This document shows positions 1 to 10,289 of a stretch of 64,000 nucleotides of DNA, one piece after another (position 1 is the first letter of the stretch; every line of letters begins with the position of its first letter). The notes under the pieces were generated by a model. It was not told the origin of the DNA. It searched no databases and saw nothing but the letters and a program-made list of their open reading frames with translations. The DNA lies in the NCBI GenBank assembly GCA_020796225.1, contig CM036755.1, positions 39,894,306-39,958,305 of the forward strand, in the 5' to 3' direction. The position numbers were made by a program, and so were the translations under genes. This DNA is from Arion vulgaris. Lineage: Eukaryota > Mollusca > Gastropoda > Stylommatophora > Arionidae.

Positions 1-205
1 ATCTCCATCTTTTCTTTCTTATAACAGTTGTCACTAGTAGTTGACCAGACATTTCTCTGATTTCATCACTTCTTCTGAATTCGTTCCATTTTATATTCAT
101 TATTTTTCGCAGACATGTATTTTCAAATGCATTCAACTTGCTTTCTATATCTTTAGTCATTTTCCAACTCTTGGCATATGTTAGGATTGACAAACTGTTT
201 CACTT
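1..205 (-). mobile_element. LINE reverse-transcriptase C-terminal fragment
   Basis: Read on the minus strand this gives AKSWKMTKDIESKLNAFE followed by CLRKIMNIKWNEF, the post-RT tail typical of RTE-like LINEs ('CLRRI..I.W'). It is cut by the window edge. A second copy of the same family lies on the plus strand at 57080-57310 with WKMTKDI and KLNAFEN conserved. It is a dead fragment. Confidence 0.7.
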
Positions 206-219
206 TTTATGTGAATAAC

Positions 220-298
220 TTAACTCTTAGTGGATCAGATATTTGTTTCTACTATAATACATGCCACTTAGTGTGGCTTTTGGTATACAAGGAGTTAA
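220..298. mobile_element. Short TTAA-flanked MITE
   Basis: Begins TTAACTCTTAGTGG and ends in the inverse, GGAGTTAA. The ends match the 144-bp element at 7628-7771, so this looks like an internally deleted copy. TTAA ends suggest piggyBac-type mobilisation; no transposase is present. Confidence 0.5.
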
Positions 299-470
299 TG
301 CATGAATGAAAATAGTAGCATATCCTTTACAGGACGCTTTACATCAACCATAGTAAACGAGTCGTTGATTTTCTAGGCACCACTTATACGTTTGGTAGTT
401 TGCCATTTCTTTCTGATCGGTGAGGTATATTTTACTATTGGTAAAAATCCATGGGAACAAATTTAAATAT
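299..470 (-). mobile_element. SINE-A fragment
   Basis: Contains, inverted, the SINE-A body: CTGTAAAGGATATGC, the GCCTAGAAAATCAACGACTC block and the CAGAAAG...ATGGCAAACTAC block. Other copies are at 18355, 33180, 35735, 47590 and 49262. The tRNA-like head is missing here. Confidence 0.65.
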
Positions 471-544
471 AACATTGCTTAATTGAACATATGTATATAG
501 ATATGATATTGTACATAGAAGAGAAGATATAAATATATATCTTC

Positions 545-715
545 TTCTTCTTCTTTTGTCGTCACACTGCTACCGAGTTGTTGTCCAGTGTCGTGGTTTT
601 CTGTTTTTCTCGTCACACTGCTACCGGGTTGTTGCCCAGTGTCATGGTTTTCAGTTTTTCTCGTCACACTGCTACCGAGTTGTTGCCCAGTGTCGTGGTT
701 TTCTGTTTTTTCTCA
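545..715 (-). repeat. LINE 3' end amplified as 51-bp triplicate
   Basis: Three 51-bp copies start at 560, 611 and 662. On the minus strand they read RKTENHDTGQQ.GSSV, and the flank reads DDKRRR-like with a GAA-rich tail. The same sequence occurs once, in its LINE context, at 30420-30480 (CAGAAAACCACGACACTGG). The block is therefore the tandemly repeated 3' end of that LINE family. Confidence 0.7.
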
Positions 716-829
716 TAAAAATATATAAAGAACTGAAAATAAAGAACTGGCTGATGCTACAAATATATTAAATTGAAGTTTTTAAACTACATAAATAGAT
801 ATGAAATGTATCCAAAGATTATTATTGAA

Positions 830-1012
830 GTTGACATGCCGATAAAGAGGATAAAAGTAAGACCAAGGAAAAGATGGATTCTGGAGGTAACTGATGATCT
901 GAGCATAACGGTTGCATCTGGCCTTTGAGATAGAAATTCCGATAGACTATTATGATATCAAAGTTTTGCGCAGGACAAACTCTTTGATGATGATGATGAT
1001 GATGATGATATG
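830..1012 (+). mobile_element. LINE 3' end with GAT tail
   Basis: Encodes RPRKRWILEVTDDLSITVASG and, after frame breaks, AQDKLFDDDDD. It ends in a (GAT)n run at about 984-1010. The 'GRPRRRW...QDKLLDDD' tail is shared with copies at 15920-16260, 48575-48928, 49565-49840, 50765-51240 and 51563-51920. It is 5'-truncated and non-functional. Confidence 0.65.
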
Positions 1013-1084
1013 GTATTCCCCTGAGACGATAAACAATTATTCAAAGTTCTTCAGCCTTTTCTGTTTTAATCATCTTCAAAATAC

Positions 1085-1245
1085 TTGGGGTTAATGATCT
1101 CCATCCTATTGCACGCCAGTGAGAATTGGTCAGCTGTATAGCCATCACGCAAGACAATTAAACCACTTCCCCACAAGTTGTCTCTGCAGACTATTCACAA
1201 TAAAATGGCAGGACAAATTACAGATATAAAAGCCTCTTTAACCCT
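1085..1245 (+). mobile_element. RTE-like LINE fragment
   Basis: A frame reads RQLNHFPTSCLCRLFTIKWQ, matching the 'LNHFH.SCLR.L..IKWQDKI' post-RT segment of RTE-type LINEs. Stops and frame changes occur on both sides. Confidence 0.55.
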
Positions 1246-1329
1246 TTTCTTCCATAACTTTTTGTTAACCCTCAGGACGCATTTATATATATGGCATTGT
1301 TCATCTTTACAGACAGTCAATAGGCAAGT

Positions 1330-1545
1330 GTTTAACTGTGACAATTTCTGAGTTTTCGCTTGTCTCTCTTGTCGTTCAACATAAGTCTCTTCTCAAAAGA
1401 CTATGCGCACTTTCGCAAGTTGGCTTTCCACACAACTCTGTCATCAGCTAGTCCCTCCCTTGTGCTGGAACTTATAGAAACGTTTTTCATTGAGGCTTTG
1501 CAGACATCTTTATATCTGAGCAGGGGTCTGCCCTGGTATTTATAT
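1330..1545 (-). mobile_element. LINE C-terminal fragment
   Basis: The minus strand reads GRPLLRYKDVCKASMKN, then WKANLRKCAHSL. This resembles the 'RYKD.LK.SLK...W..LA.DR..W' end of a LINE ORF2. A related plus-strand piece follows at 1640 (CFDIDTIDTRWEFLAQDRR). Confidence 0.55.
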
Positions 1546-1626
1546 TGTAACATATACTAAATTAACCGGTATACCAGCTGTGCGCCAATTTAAAATGTAT
1601 GCGAGCCAATATATCCGTTTGGTAGT

Positions 1627-2185
1627 GTGAATGGGCTAAGTGTGTTTTTAAAATGCTTCGATATAGACACAATAGACACACGCTGGGAATTCCTTGCGCA
1701 AGATCGCAGAATGCGGCTATGCAACAAAACAAGAGGAATTCTCATTGCTGAGAGTCATCGTACTGCTGACGCACCAAAAGAAACTATCAAAATCATTGTT
1801 CAACACAATATTTCCCCCCACATTATGCTACCAGTGTCAAACCTGGCCGCTAACATCAAACGATAGAAGAAAGCTAGTCCCGACAGAGATTCAGTGTCTA
1901 CGCAGGATACTGGGAGTATCAAGAAGAGACCCTGTTGAGAAATCAAGACATCAGAAGAAAAGAGGGTACAACATCAGTAGTGAGCTTTATCAAGAAACAA
2001 CAAATTAAATGGTTCGGCTACATAAGCAGATTGCCAATGGACAATGCACTCAAAGAGAAATGTTCTGATACATGGAAAGAATAGGCCTTCCATGGAACAG
2101 GTGAATCACATAGGTAACAGAGCGAGAAACACTATTTATGAAGCTCCTATAAACCGTTCTAGAAATCATTTTATCCTGACTTGTG
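1627..2185 (+). mobile_element. LINE ORF2 C-terminus
   Basis: Two overlapping degenerate frames carry CYQCQTWPLTSN, then LVPTEIQCLRRILGVSRRD, KKQQIKWFGYISRLP and a tail near ACACTATTTATGAAG. A related copy at 46750-47255 keeps LRW and the same tail. It is 5'-truncated and ends where the 38-bp array begins. Confidence 0.7.
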
Positions 2186-2217
2186 AGCAAAACGGATTTG
2201 AGATATGAAAGAAGGAA

Positions 2218-3825
2218 TATTGTTCTCCTATCATTGCAAGAATACCCACTTTCAATATTGTTCTCCTATCATTGCAAGAATACCCACTTTCAATACTGTT
2301 CTCCTATCATTGCAAGAATACCCACTTTCAATACTGTTCTAATATCATTGCAAGAATACCCACTTTCAATACTGTTCTCCTATCATTGCAAGAATACCCA
2401 CTTTCAATACTGTTCTAATATCATTGCAAGAATACCCACTTTCAATACTGTTCTCCTATCATTGCAAGAATACCCACTTTCAATATTGTTCTCCTATCAT
2501 TGCAAGAATACTCACTTTCAATACTGTTCTCCTATCATTGCAAGAATACCCACTTTCAATACTGTTCTCCTATCATTGCAAGAATACTCACTTTCAATAC
2601 TGTTCTCCTATCATTGCAAGAATACCCACTTTCAATACTGTTCTCCTATCATTGCAAGAATACTCACTTTCAATACTGTTCTCCTATCATTGCAAGAATA
2701 CCCACTTTCAATACTGTTCTCCTATCATTGCAAGAATATCTACATTCAATACTGTTCTCCTACCATTGCAAGAATACCACTTCAATACTGTTCTCCTATC
2801 ATTGCAAGAATACTCACATTCAATACTGTTCTCCTATCATTGCAAGAATACTCACTTTCAATACTGTTCTCCTATCATTGCAAGAATACCCACTTTCAAT
2901 ACTGTTCTCCTATCATTGCAAGAATACCACTTCAATACTGTTCTCCTATCATTGTAAGAATACCCACTTCCAATACTGTTCTCCTATCATTGCAAGAATA
3001 CTCACTTTCAATACTGTTCTCCTACCATTGCAAGAATACTCACATTCAATACTGTTCTCCTATCATTGCAAGAATACTCACATTCAATACTGTTCTTCTA
3101 TCATGCAAGAATACTCACATTCAATACTGTTCTCCTATCATTGCAAGAATACTCACATTCAATACTGTTCTCCTATCATTGCAAGAATACTCACATTCAA
3201 TACTGTTCTCCTATCATTGCAAGAATACCCACTTTCAATACTGTTCTCCTATCATTGTAAGAATACCCACTTTCAATACTGTTCTCCTATCATTGCAAGA
3301 ATACCCACTTTCAATACTGTTCTCCTATCATTGCAAGAATACTCACTTTCAATACTGTTCTCCTATCATTGTAAGAATACTCACTTCAATATGTTCTCCT
3401 ATCATTGTAAGAATACCCACTTTCAATACTGTTCTCCTATCATTGCAAGAATACTCACATTCAATATTGTTCTCCTATCATTGTAAGAATACTCACTTTC
3501 AATACTGTTCTCCTATCATTGCAAGAATACTCACTTTCAATACTGTTCTCCTATCATTGCAAGAATACTCACATTCAATATTGTTCTCCTATCATTGTAA
3601 GAATACTCACTTTCAATACTGTTCTCCTATCATTGCAAGAATACTCACTTTCAATACTGTTCTCCTATCATTGCAAGAATACTCACTTTCAATACTGTTC
3701 TCCTATCATTGCAAGAATACTCACTTTCAATACTGTTCTCCTATCATTGCAAGAATACCCACTTTCAATACTGTTCTCTATCATTGTAAGAATACTCACT
3801 TCAATACTGTTCTCCTATCATTGAA
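2218..3825. repeat. 38-bp tandem array, about 42 units
   Basis: The unit is about 38 bp with TCTCCTATCATTGCAAGAA and ACTCACTTTCAATACTGT halves. CCC/CTC and TTTC/ATTC variants form local runs, and several units are 2-3 bp shorter (near 2775, 2930, 3390 and 3800). Plus-strand frames stay open for up to 559 codons only because the unit lacks stops. I treat those ORFs as artefacts. No source element was recognised. Confidence 0.9.
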
Positions 3826-4079
3826 TTGCTTTAAAAAAAAAAACCTTCACCAAAGTCAGTAAGCCCCCGTGATATTAATATCACACCAAAAAGAAAACAA
3901 CTCAAAAAGCAAAATTTTAGGGAACAAAATGATGGAATAATTGCATTTATTATCCAGAAACAAGAGAAAATGGGTTCTGTGGGAATTTTTCTAAACAATA
4001 TTTAGCTGTGTAAATTTTGAAGACAATTTAATTTCACCAATATGCTTCCGAGGTTTTCCGTGTATTTAATTTCTGTTTT

Positions 4080-4192
4080 TTTCTCTCTATTTTCCCTCTA
4101 TCTTTCTCCCTCTCTCTCTCTCTTTTCTCTCTCGCCTCTCTCTCTTCTCTGTCTCTCTCGCTCTGTCTCTCTTCTCTCTCTCTCTCGCTTAA
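4080..4192. repeat. CT-rich microsatellite
   Basis: Near-continuous (CT)n with TTT and CG interruptions. No gene is seen in 3826-4080, which is AT-rich spacer. Confidence 0.85.
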
Positions 4193-4239
4193 CACGCCTA
4201 AAATTACAACAATCATTCAAACAGCTCACTCATTTGGTC

Positions 4240-4680
4240 ACTCATCAGACAAACGGTCACTCATGCAGACAAACAGCTCACTCCATGCAGACAAACGTCA
4301 CTCATGTCGAAAACAACTCTACTCTTTCAGACAACGGTCACTCATGTCGACAAACAGCTCATTCATGCAGACAAACACTCACTCATGCAGTCAACAGCTC
4401 ACTCATGCAGACAACCAGCTCACTTATGCAGACAAACAGCTCACTCATGCAGACAACCAGCTCTACTTATGCAGACAACCAGCTCTCTCTGCAGCAAACA
4501 CTCACTCATAGCAAACAGCTGACTCATGCAGACAAACAGCTCACTAATGCAGACAAACAGCTCACTCATGCAGACAAATGGTCACTCATGCAGAAAAACA
4601 GCTGACTCATGCAGACAAACAGCTCACTCATGCAGACAAACAGCCCACTCATGCAGACAAACATTCACTCACTTGCACAA
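4240..4680. repeat. 21-bp tandem array
   Basis: The unit is about 21 bp, TCACTCATGCAGACAAACAG, repeated about 20 times with point changes and indels. One unit is seven codons, which gives spurious frames reading MQTNSSL repeats. Confidence 0.85.
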
Positions 4681-4784
4681 AAGCATATTCACTAAATCCC
4701 GCACTTGTTTCCTCATTCTCTCCATTTTCCTTCTATGTAGCGCAACTAGTCTTTCCCTGTGTACTTTTCTCTCCTTCATACATG

Positions 4785-5140
4785 TCACACACACATACAC
4801 ATACACAAGCATGTAGTAGCATCGGGGTTCTCTGTCACCAAAACACACACACACACACACACACACATACACAAGCAAGTAGTAGTCATGTTCTTGTGCC
4901 GTAGATGTGTGTTCTCTGTGCCGAAGTTAGTGTCCTCTCGTCCAGTAGATGTTAGGTGTTCCTCTGTGCAATGTTAGGTGTCATTCTTGCGTAGATGTTA
5001 GTGTTCTCTCTGTGCCGTAGATGTTGGTGTCCCTCTCTGTGCCGTAGATGTTAGTGTCCTTCTGTGCCAGATGTAGGTGTTCTGCGAGTTAGGTGTTCTC
5101 TGTGCCGTAGATGTTAGGTGTTCCTCTCTCTGTGCCGTAG
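4785..5140. repeat. CA microsatellite and degenerate TGCCGTAGATGTTAG repeats
   Basis: Two (CA)n tracts (4788-4812 and 4842-4870) occur in a duplicated GCATGTAGTAG context. Irregular repeats of TGTGCCGTAGATGTTAG follow (4900-5140) with variable spacing. There is no coding signal. Confidence 0.7.
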
Positions 5141-5144
5141 ATAC

Positions 5145-5450
5145 CAGGCTCGCTCCCTCGTGAAGCCATCTGGATATTTCTCCAGAGATCCCTGATCTCA
5201 GTGTTCGTGAGATCGAGTTCCTAGTAATATCGGAGACGGACAATAAAAAAGTAGTGCATGTGTTCAATTTGATCACGTAAAAGAATCCTTGGCAGTTTAA
5301 AATCCGATTTCTGCGAGGCTATTTATTTACTAGGGTAGCTTCCTTAGTTCCTTCATCAGTCGTCTCTTACGGCATGCCTTGTAGGTCTGCAGTGGTACTA
5401 TTCTTGCGGGCCCCGGCACCACACGGACGAAAGGACAACAAACATACAAA
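5145..5450. mobile_element. SINE-C and SINE-B fragments
   Basis: 5145-5320 matches the SINE-C middle (TCCAGAGATC, GAGATCGAGTTCCTAGT, GGCAGTTTAAAATC). 5320-5450 is an inverted SINE-B piece (CTCTTACGGCATGCCTTG, then CCCCGGCACCACACG). Both are truncated. Confidence 0.65.
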
Positions 5451-5489
5451 TGTTGCCCATACCCAAACAGGCAGAAGTATGGCAGAGCT

Positions 5490-5665
5490 GATGTCGTTAC
5501 TGCAGTACGGGACCAGTAATATGATATTGGCGAGTTTCAGACATTGGTATGATGGCAAGAATAAGGAATTCAGTCTTGACATGCCAGACAGTGTCTTCTT
5601 TGTAGTAGAGAGAGAGAGAAGATGTAGTAATCAACTTCTCATGGAAACGATGAATAGTAGACTTT
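5490..5665 (+). other. Coding-like segment, unassigned
   Basis: After a possible acceptor (TGTCGTTACTGCAG) the plus strand reads FRHWYDGKNKEFSLDMPD and SVFFVV. With a one-base shift it continues as DVVINFSWKR followed by TGA. The last part is repeated downstream at 75-77 bp spacing. I do not recognise it. It could be a terminal exon remnant or part of an unlisted transposon. Confidence 0.2.
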
Positions 5666-6320
5666 GGGAAGGCTGCTGCAGATGAGGGGAGACAATGTAG
5701 CAATCAACTTCTCATGGAAACGATGGAGACTTTGGGAAGGCTGCTGCAGATGATGACGGAGCGACGTGAATCAACTTCCTATGAGCAAATCATAATAGGT
5801 ATCACTTTGGAAAGCAGAACTTCATTCATCACCGACACACATTACACATTATCCATCATTCTACACTCGAACACTTTATTCAATTCTACTGTTATTCTTC
5901 TTACTCTCTCCTTTGTCAGATGAGGGGGAGCACAATGTAGCAATCAACTTCTCATGGAAACGATGAGTAAGTAGACTTTGGGAAGGCTGCTGCAGATGAG
6001 GGGGAGCACATGTAGCAATCAACTTCTCATGGAAACGATGAGTAAGTAGACTTTGGGAAGGCTGCTGCAGATGAGGGGGGAGCACAATGTAGCAATCAAC
6101 TTCTCATGGAAACGATGAGTAGGTAGACTTTGGGAAGGCTGCTGCAGATGAGGGGGGAGTACAATGTAGTAATCAACTTCTCATGGAAACGATGAGTAGG
6201 TAGACTTTGGGAAGGCTGCTGCAGATGAGGGGGGAGCACAATGTAGTAATCAACTTCTCATGGAAACGGTGAGTAAGTAGACTTTGGGAAGGCTGCTGCA
6301 GATGATGACGGAGCACACGT
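5610..6320. repeat. 75-77-bp tandem array, about 8 units
   Basis: Units carry CAATCAACTTCTCATGGAAA and GACTTTGGGAAGGCTGCTGC. A roughly 150-bp spacer (5770-5918) interrupts the array. That spacer resembles the downstream flank at 6320-6540 (ACATTCATTCATC, then a CT-rich stretch), so the whole block seems to have been duplicated once. Most units also place a CAG before and a GTAAGT after the same 45-bp core. Confidence 0.75.
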
Positions 6321-6483
6321 GGAATGTCTAATGTGCTTTGATGTCCATCGCATACATAACATAATATTCATCCACTCGCACAACTGCAGAAACATTCATT
6401 CATCCACCTACACACATATACACATTTATCCATCATTCACACTCACACACTTTCTACTTTCCAATTTTCTATCTTCTATTTTT

Positions 6484-6520
<37 letters not shown>

Positions 6521-6785
6521 CTTTGTCTCCCAAACTATCTGCTCCTCTCTCAATTTCTTCCTCTTTCTCCGTATCACTTCCATTACATTCAGATGAACAT
6601 TAACTTAAACAAAGTTATCAATTAAATTCGATATATTTAAAACTGGTTAACTAAAGATAGGACTGGAAGAAGTTTGTTGAAGATATGTGCTCCTTTGGGA
6701 GTTGAACTATGAAGAAGAGAAAGAAGAGGAACTAAAGATAGCGTGAACTAAAATATGTCTCAGCTGTCATAGTGTTTTGTTATTT
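6320..6785. other. Low-complexity spacer
   Basis: CA/CT-rich sequence with a (CT)n tract at about 6487-6525, then AT-rich sequence. No gene or element recognised. Confidence 0.5.
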
Positions 6786-6789
6786 TGTA

Positions 6790-7040
6790 GAAATAATTGC
6801 TCCTTCCTTATTCCGAACCGCTGCTCGTGGAGCATATGGTCTCAACACTTGTTGACCACTTTTCCAGATCTCTGGCTGTTTTCTTTGTGGCCAGTTCATC
6901 ATCCTTTAGTTCCTCAAGAAGACTCTGTCTCCACGTCTGTTTAGGACATCACATTTTCTGCTTTCCTTGCGGGTTCAACTCAAGTGCTTGTCTAGCGACA
7001 TTCGACTGTTTCTTCATTAGGGTATGCCCGAGTCATCACC
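6790..7040 (-). mobile_element. RTE-like LINE C-terminus
   Basis: The minus strand reads NVARQALELNPQGKQKM, then KQTWRQSLLEELKDDELATK, then a KTARDLEKWS-like end. This is the 'SITRQALEWNPQGKRKRGRP..TWRR' ending common to one LINE group; compare 33436-33770. One in-frame stop is present. A second, more decayed copy lies at about 7245-7400 beyond the 26-bp repeats. Confidence 0.7.
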
Positions 7041-7450
7041 ATTTTCTGCTCTTAGCCTGAGTCATCATGGGTTCCTCTTAGCCTGAGTCATCATGGGTTC
7101 CTCTTAGCCTGAGTAATCATAGGCTTCTCTTAGCCTGAGTCATCATGGGCTTCTCTTAACCTGAGTCATCATGGGTTCCTCTTAGCCTGAGTAATCATTG
7201 GCTTCCCTTTTTCGAGGCCTGAGTCATCATGGTCTCCTTTTACACTTTTCCAGATCTCATGGGTTTCTTTAGCCTAGTCATCATCCAGTTCCTCATAGAC
7301 TCTGAGTCCCCGTCTGTTTAGGATCACATCTTACCTTGGGTTAACTCAAGTGCTTTCTAGCCTGAGTTTTTCATTTGGGTTTCCTGCTGAGTCATCACAT
7401 TTCCTCTTAGCCTGAGTCATCATGGGTTTCATGTCCTATTACATATTCTC
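7040..7450. repeat. 26-bp repeats between two LINE copies
   Basis: Six to eight units of about 26 bp, CCTGAGTCATCATGGGTT plus CCTCTTAG, occupy 7040-7225. A degraded second copy of the LINE segment from 6860-7010 follows at 7245-7400, with more units at 7395-7430. Confidence 0.75.
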
Positions 7451-7489
7451 TTTACTTCTGATTTATTGTTAACTCTATGTAGAACGTCT

Positions 7490-7600
7490 GTTCGAATGCA
7501 TTAGAGCGCAGGCTCTCATTCGGAAGCCCCTATGTTCAATCCCCAGTAAGGCCAAGGACATTTTTTATCGGGGTATAAAGAAAACAATACTAACCTGAAC
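7490..7600 (+). mobile_element. tRNA-like SINE fragment
   Basis: Contains a B-box-like TGTTCAATCCCCAG after TCTCATTCGGAAGC, then GGCCAAGGACATTTTTTATC. Related pieces are at 14720-14800 (GGGTTCGATCCCGG) and 34290-34445 (inverted). They are not intact tRNA genes. Confidence 0.45.
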
Positions 7601-7627
7601 AATTTCCATACACTAGCCATGCAGTCA

Positions 7628-7771
7628 TTAACTCCTTGTGGACCAAACGTCACATTGCGTGGCTTTCGATTGGACTCCATTTTACCAGGAGCCACACTAA
7701 ATGGCGTTATTTATTGTAAAAACAAATGACTTGTAAAGACATTGCTTTTGCCCTGGTCCACTAAGAGTTAA
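7628..7771. mobile_element. 144-bp MITE with TTAA ends
   Basis: TTAACTCCTTGTGGACCA at the left is the inverse of TGGTCCACTAAGAGTTAA at the right. TTAA ends and imperfect terminal inverted repeats suggest a piggyBac-type non-autonomous element. A short deletion copy lies at 220-298. Confidence 0.7.
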
Positions 7772-7779
7772 ATTGTACA

Positions 7780-8340
7780 GGTTCATTCCCCCACTGTACC
7801 ACACCGCCATCTAAAGAACGATATTAAAAGCAGAAAAAGCAGTTTAAAAAACTTCATTAATGTTAATATACGCACGCTACAGCCATGTTTTTAAGTGATG
7901 TTTTTTAGACTATCCATTTTTATGGAGAGTGTTCTAACAAAATCAATTACATTTTTATATGTTAAGCATACAACAGTAAATGTTTTATAAGAATGCGCAA
8001 GAACTAAAGATTTATTTATAGGAATTCATTTGATGTATTCTAAAAATGAAGGACATGCTTGCATTGAAAGCATCGATTGTTGGGGAGTTTAATACTGATA
8101 AGAGAGAGTTCGGTCCTTGGCGACTAATGTTAACAAGAGGACAATAAAATTGATTCCTGATTTGGGGAGTTGAACTTGGTTGACAGAGAGCTGGGTTCTT
8201 GAACAATGAAGAAAGTGTGTTTAATCAGCAAGCCACGGGAGAATCGATCAGTATCATACTGAGATCTTGAGGAACTGAGCACACTTTGTGGTCTGAGGAG
8301 ATTGAGACTAGTCATAAGCACACATAACTTTTCCGGAGAT
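7780..8340. other. No recognised feature
   Basis: AT-rich DNA with only short frames on both strands, leading into the 72-bp array. The end (8225-8340) already contains array-like ACTGAGATC and GAGGAGATTGAGA words. Confidence 0.4.
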
Positions 8341-9430
8341 GAGATTGGATCAAAGAATATCTAATACTGAGATCGCATGAGACACCGGCATCAACTTTGT
8401 CAAGGAGGAAGGAAAATTGAGTATCAAAGAATATCAATACTAAGATCGCATGAGACACCGGCATCAACTTTGTCAAGGAGGAAGGAGATTGAGATTCAAA
8501 GAATACTCAATAACTGAGATCGCATGAGACACCACACAACTTTGTCAAGGAGGAAGGGATTGGGATCAAAGAATATCTAATACTGGATCGCATGAGACAC
8601 CGCATAACTTTGTCAAGGAGGAAGGAGATTGAGATGAATCAGAGAACTGGACATACTTGATCAAGAAATGAAAAGATACCTAATTGGTCGAGAACCCGAC
8701 ATCAACTTTGTCAAGGAGGAAGGAGATTGAGATCAAGAATATCTAATACTGAGATCGCATGAGACACTGGCAACAACTTTGTCAAGGAGGAAGGAGATTG
8801 GGATCAAAGAACCTAATACTGAGATCGATGAGACACCGACATCAACTTTGTCAAGGAGGAGTAGATTGGGACTGAGATCATGAGACACCAGCAACAACTT
8901 TGTCAAGGAGGAAGGGTGGGATCAAGAATACCTAATACTGAGATCGCAGAGACACCGGCATCAACTTTGTCAAGGAGGAAGGAGTTGAGACTGAGATCAT
9001 GAGACATGGCAAAACTTTGTCAGGAGGAAGGAGATTGAGATCAAGAATACCAATACTGAGATCGCATGAGACACGACATCAACTTTGTCAAGGAGGAAGG
9101 AGATTGGACTGAGATCCATGAGACACTGCAACAACTGTCAAGGAGGAAGGAGATTGAGATCAAGAATACCTAATACTGAGATCATGAGACACGACATCAA
9201 CTTTGTCAAGGAGGAAGGAGATTGAGATCAAAGAATACCTAATACTGAGATCCATGAGACAGACATCAACTTGTCAGGAGGAAGTAGATTGGGACTGAGA
9301 TCGCATGAGACCAGCAACAACTTTGTCAAGGAGGAAGTAGATTGAGATCAAAGAATATCTAATACTGAGATGGAATGAGACACCAGCAACAACTTTGTCA
9401 AGGAAGAAAGAGAAAGAGATGAAAGAGATT
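8340..9430. repeat. 72-bp tandem array, about 15 units, heavily indel-marked
   Basis: The unit is about 72 bp with GAGATCGCATGAGACACC, ATCAACTTTGTCAAGGAGGA and ATATCTAATACT blocks. Units range from about 50 to 75 bp because of many one- and two-base losses. Unlike the cleaner arrays nearby, the changes are mostly single-base deletions. Source unknown. Confidence 0.85.
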
Positions 9431-9439
9431 TGGACATAC

Positions 9440-10030
9440 ATCAAGAATGAAGAAGATTAGACATCTACATGTGGCTGAGAAATAGAATATAGGAGCCAAA
9501 ACTGGTAAGGAAAGACCTAGAGAGACAGGAAAAGAGAAGAGAGTGGAAGGACCTGGAATGAACTAAGCTGGTTTGTTCAAGGCACATCTGGTTGTATATA
9601 ATTTTTTGGTGTCATATATTTCTTAGGAACTCAAGATAAGATAAAGAAGAAGAAGACTTCACAATAAACTATACACACATGAAAATCGATTAAATTTTGT
9701 GAATAATTAGCCATATAATTCATTAAAGAACAACAGATTACATGGTTTGGACACCTGACAAGAATGTCATGGTATCGTCTACAACAGATAGCCACACTGA
9801 ACACATATAACGAGTACAGAATAAGAGGAAGACTGCGCAAAAGATGGAGCGACCGCATCAAGAACAGATTTAAGAAAATGAATAACAGCTTACAAAGTGC
9901 CTTGAAACAAGCACAAACAGGATCATTACACCCCCTCTCCCCAACACTCTATAAAGTAAAGAAGATAAGAGAACTTGGGATGAACCTTTCACATATAAGA
10001 TTTTTTTCATCCAGAAGACTGAGTTGTTGA
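9440..10030 (+). mobile_element. LINE C-terminal fragments
   Basis: 9480-9560 resembles a 'GRPRETW..' tail. 9720-10000 reads KEQQITWFGHLTRMS, then RGRLRKRWSDRIKNRF and LKQAQTGSLHPLSP. This is the 'QQIKWFGHL.RM...RGRPRKRW' post-RT tail shared with 45485 and 30020. Neither is complete. Confidence 0.65.
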
Positions 10031-10039
10031 CGTGCAGGC

Positions 10040-10215
10040 ATCAAACTTCGTGCCAGAACGTAAATCTGGAATCTGGTTTCTGCCATCTCGGGAACGAACT
10101 GCAAAACGAGATAGTCACGTAGTCAACGCTCGAACACGCTGGCAGATGGATAAATAGTACTTATAGACGTGTCAGAAGTACTTTGATGATAGTCCTCATA
10201 TAACTGATAACTGAT
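10040..10215 (+). mobile_element. I-like LINE 3' remnant
   Basis: Contains decayed versions of the I-like LINE end seen inverted at 60245-60340: CACGCTGGCAG, TACTTTGATGATAGTCCTC, then ATAACTGATAAC. Another remnant is at 17090-17205. There is no open frame. Confidence 0.45.
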
Positions 10216-10289
10216 AACATAGAGTGGTTAACTTATTTAATAAGAACGAACATAAAGAAGAAGAGAAGGAAGATATTGAATACATATTT

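Noticed and set aside
2183..3862. 559-codon plus-strand ORF of SLQEYPLSILFSYHCKN-type repeats
   Set aside because: Product of the stop-free 38-bp unit. Several frames are open together and frames rotate between units.
4034..4216. Minus ORF of Arg/Glu-rich sequence
   Set aside because: Antisense of a CT microsatellite.
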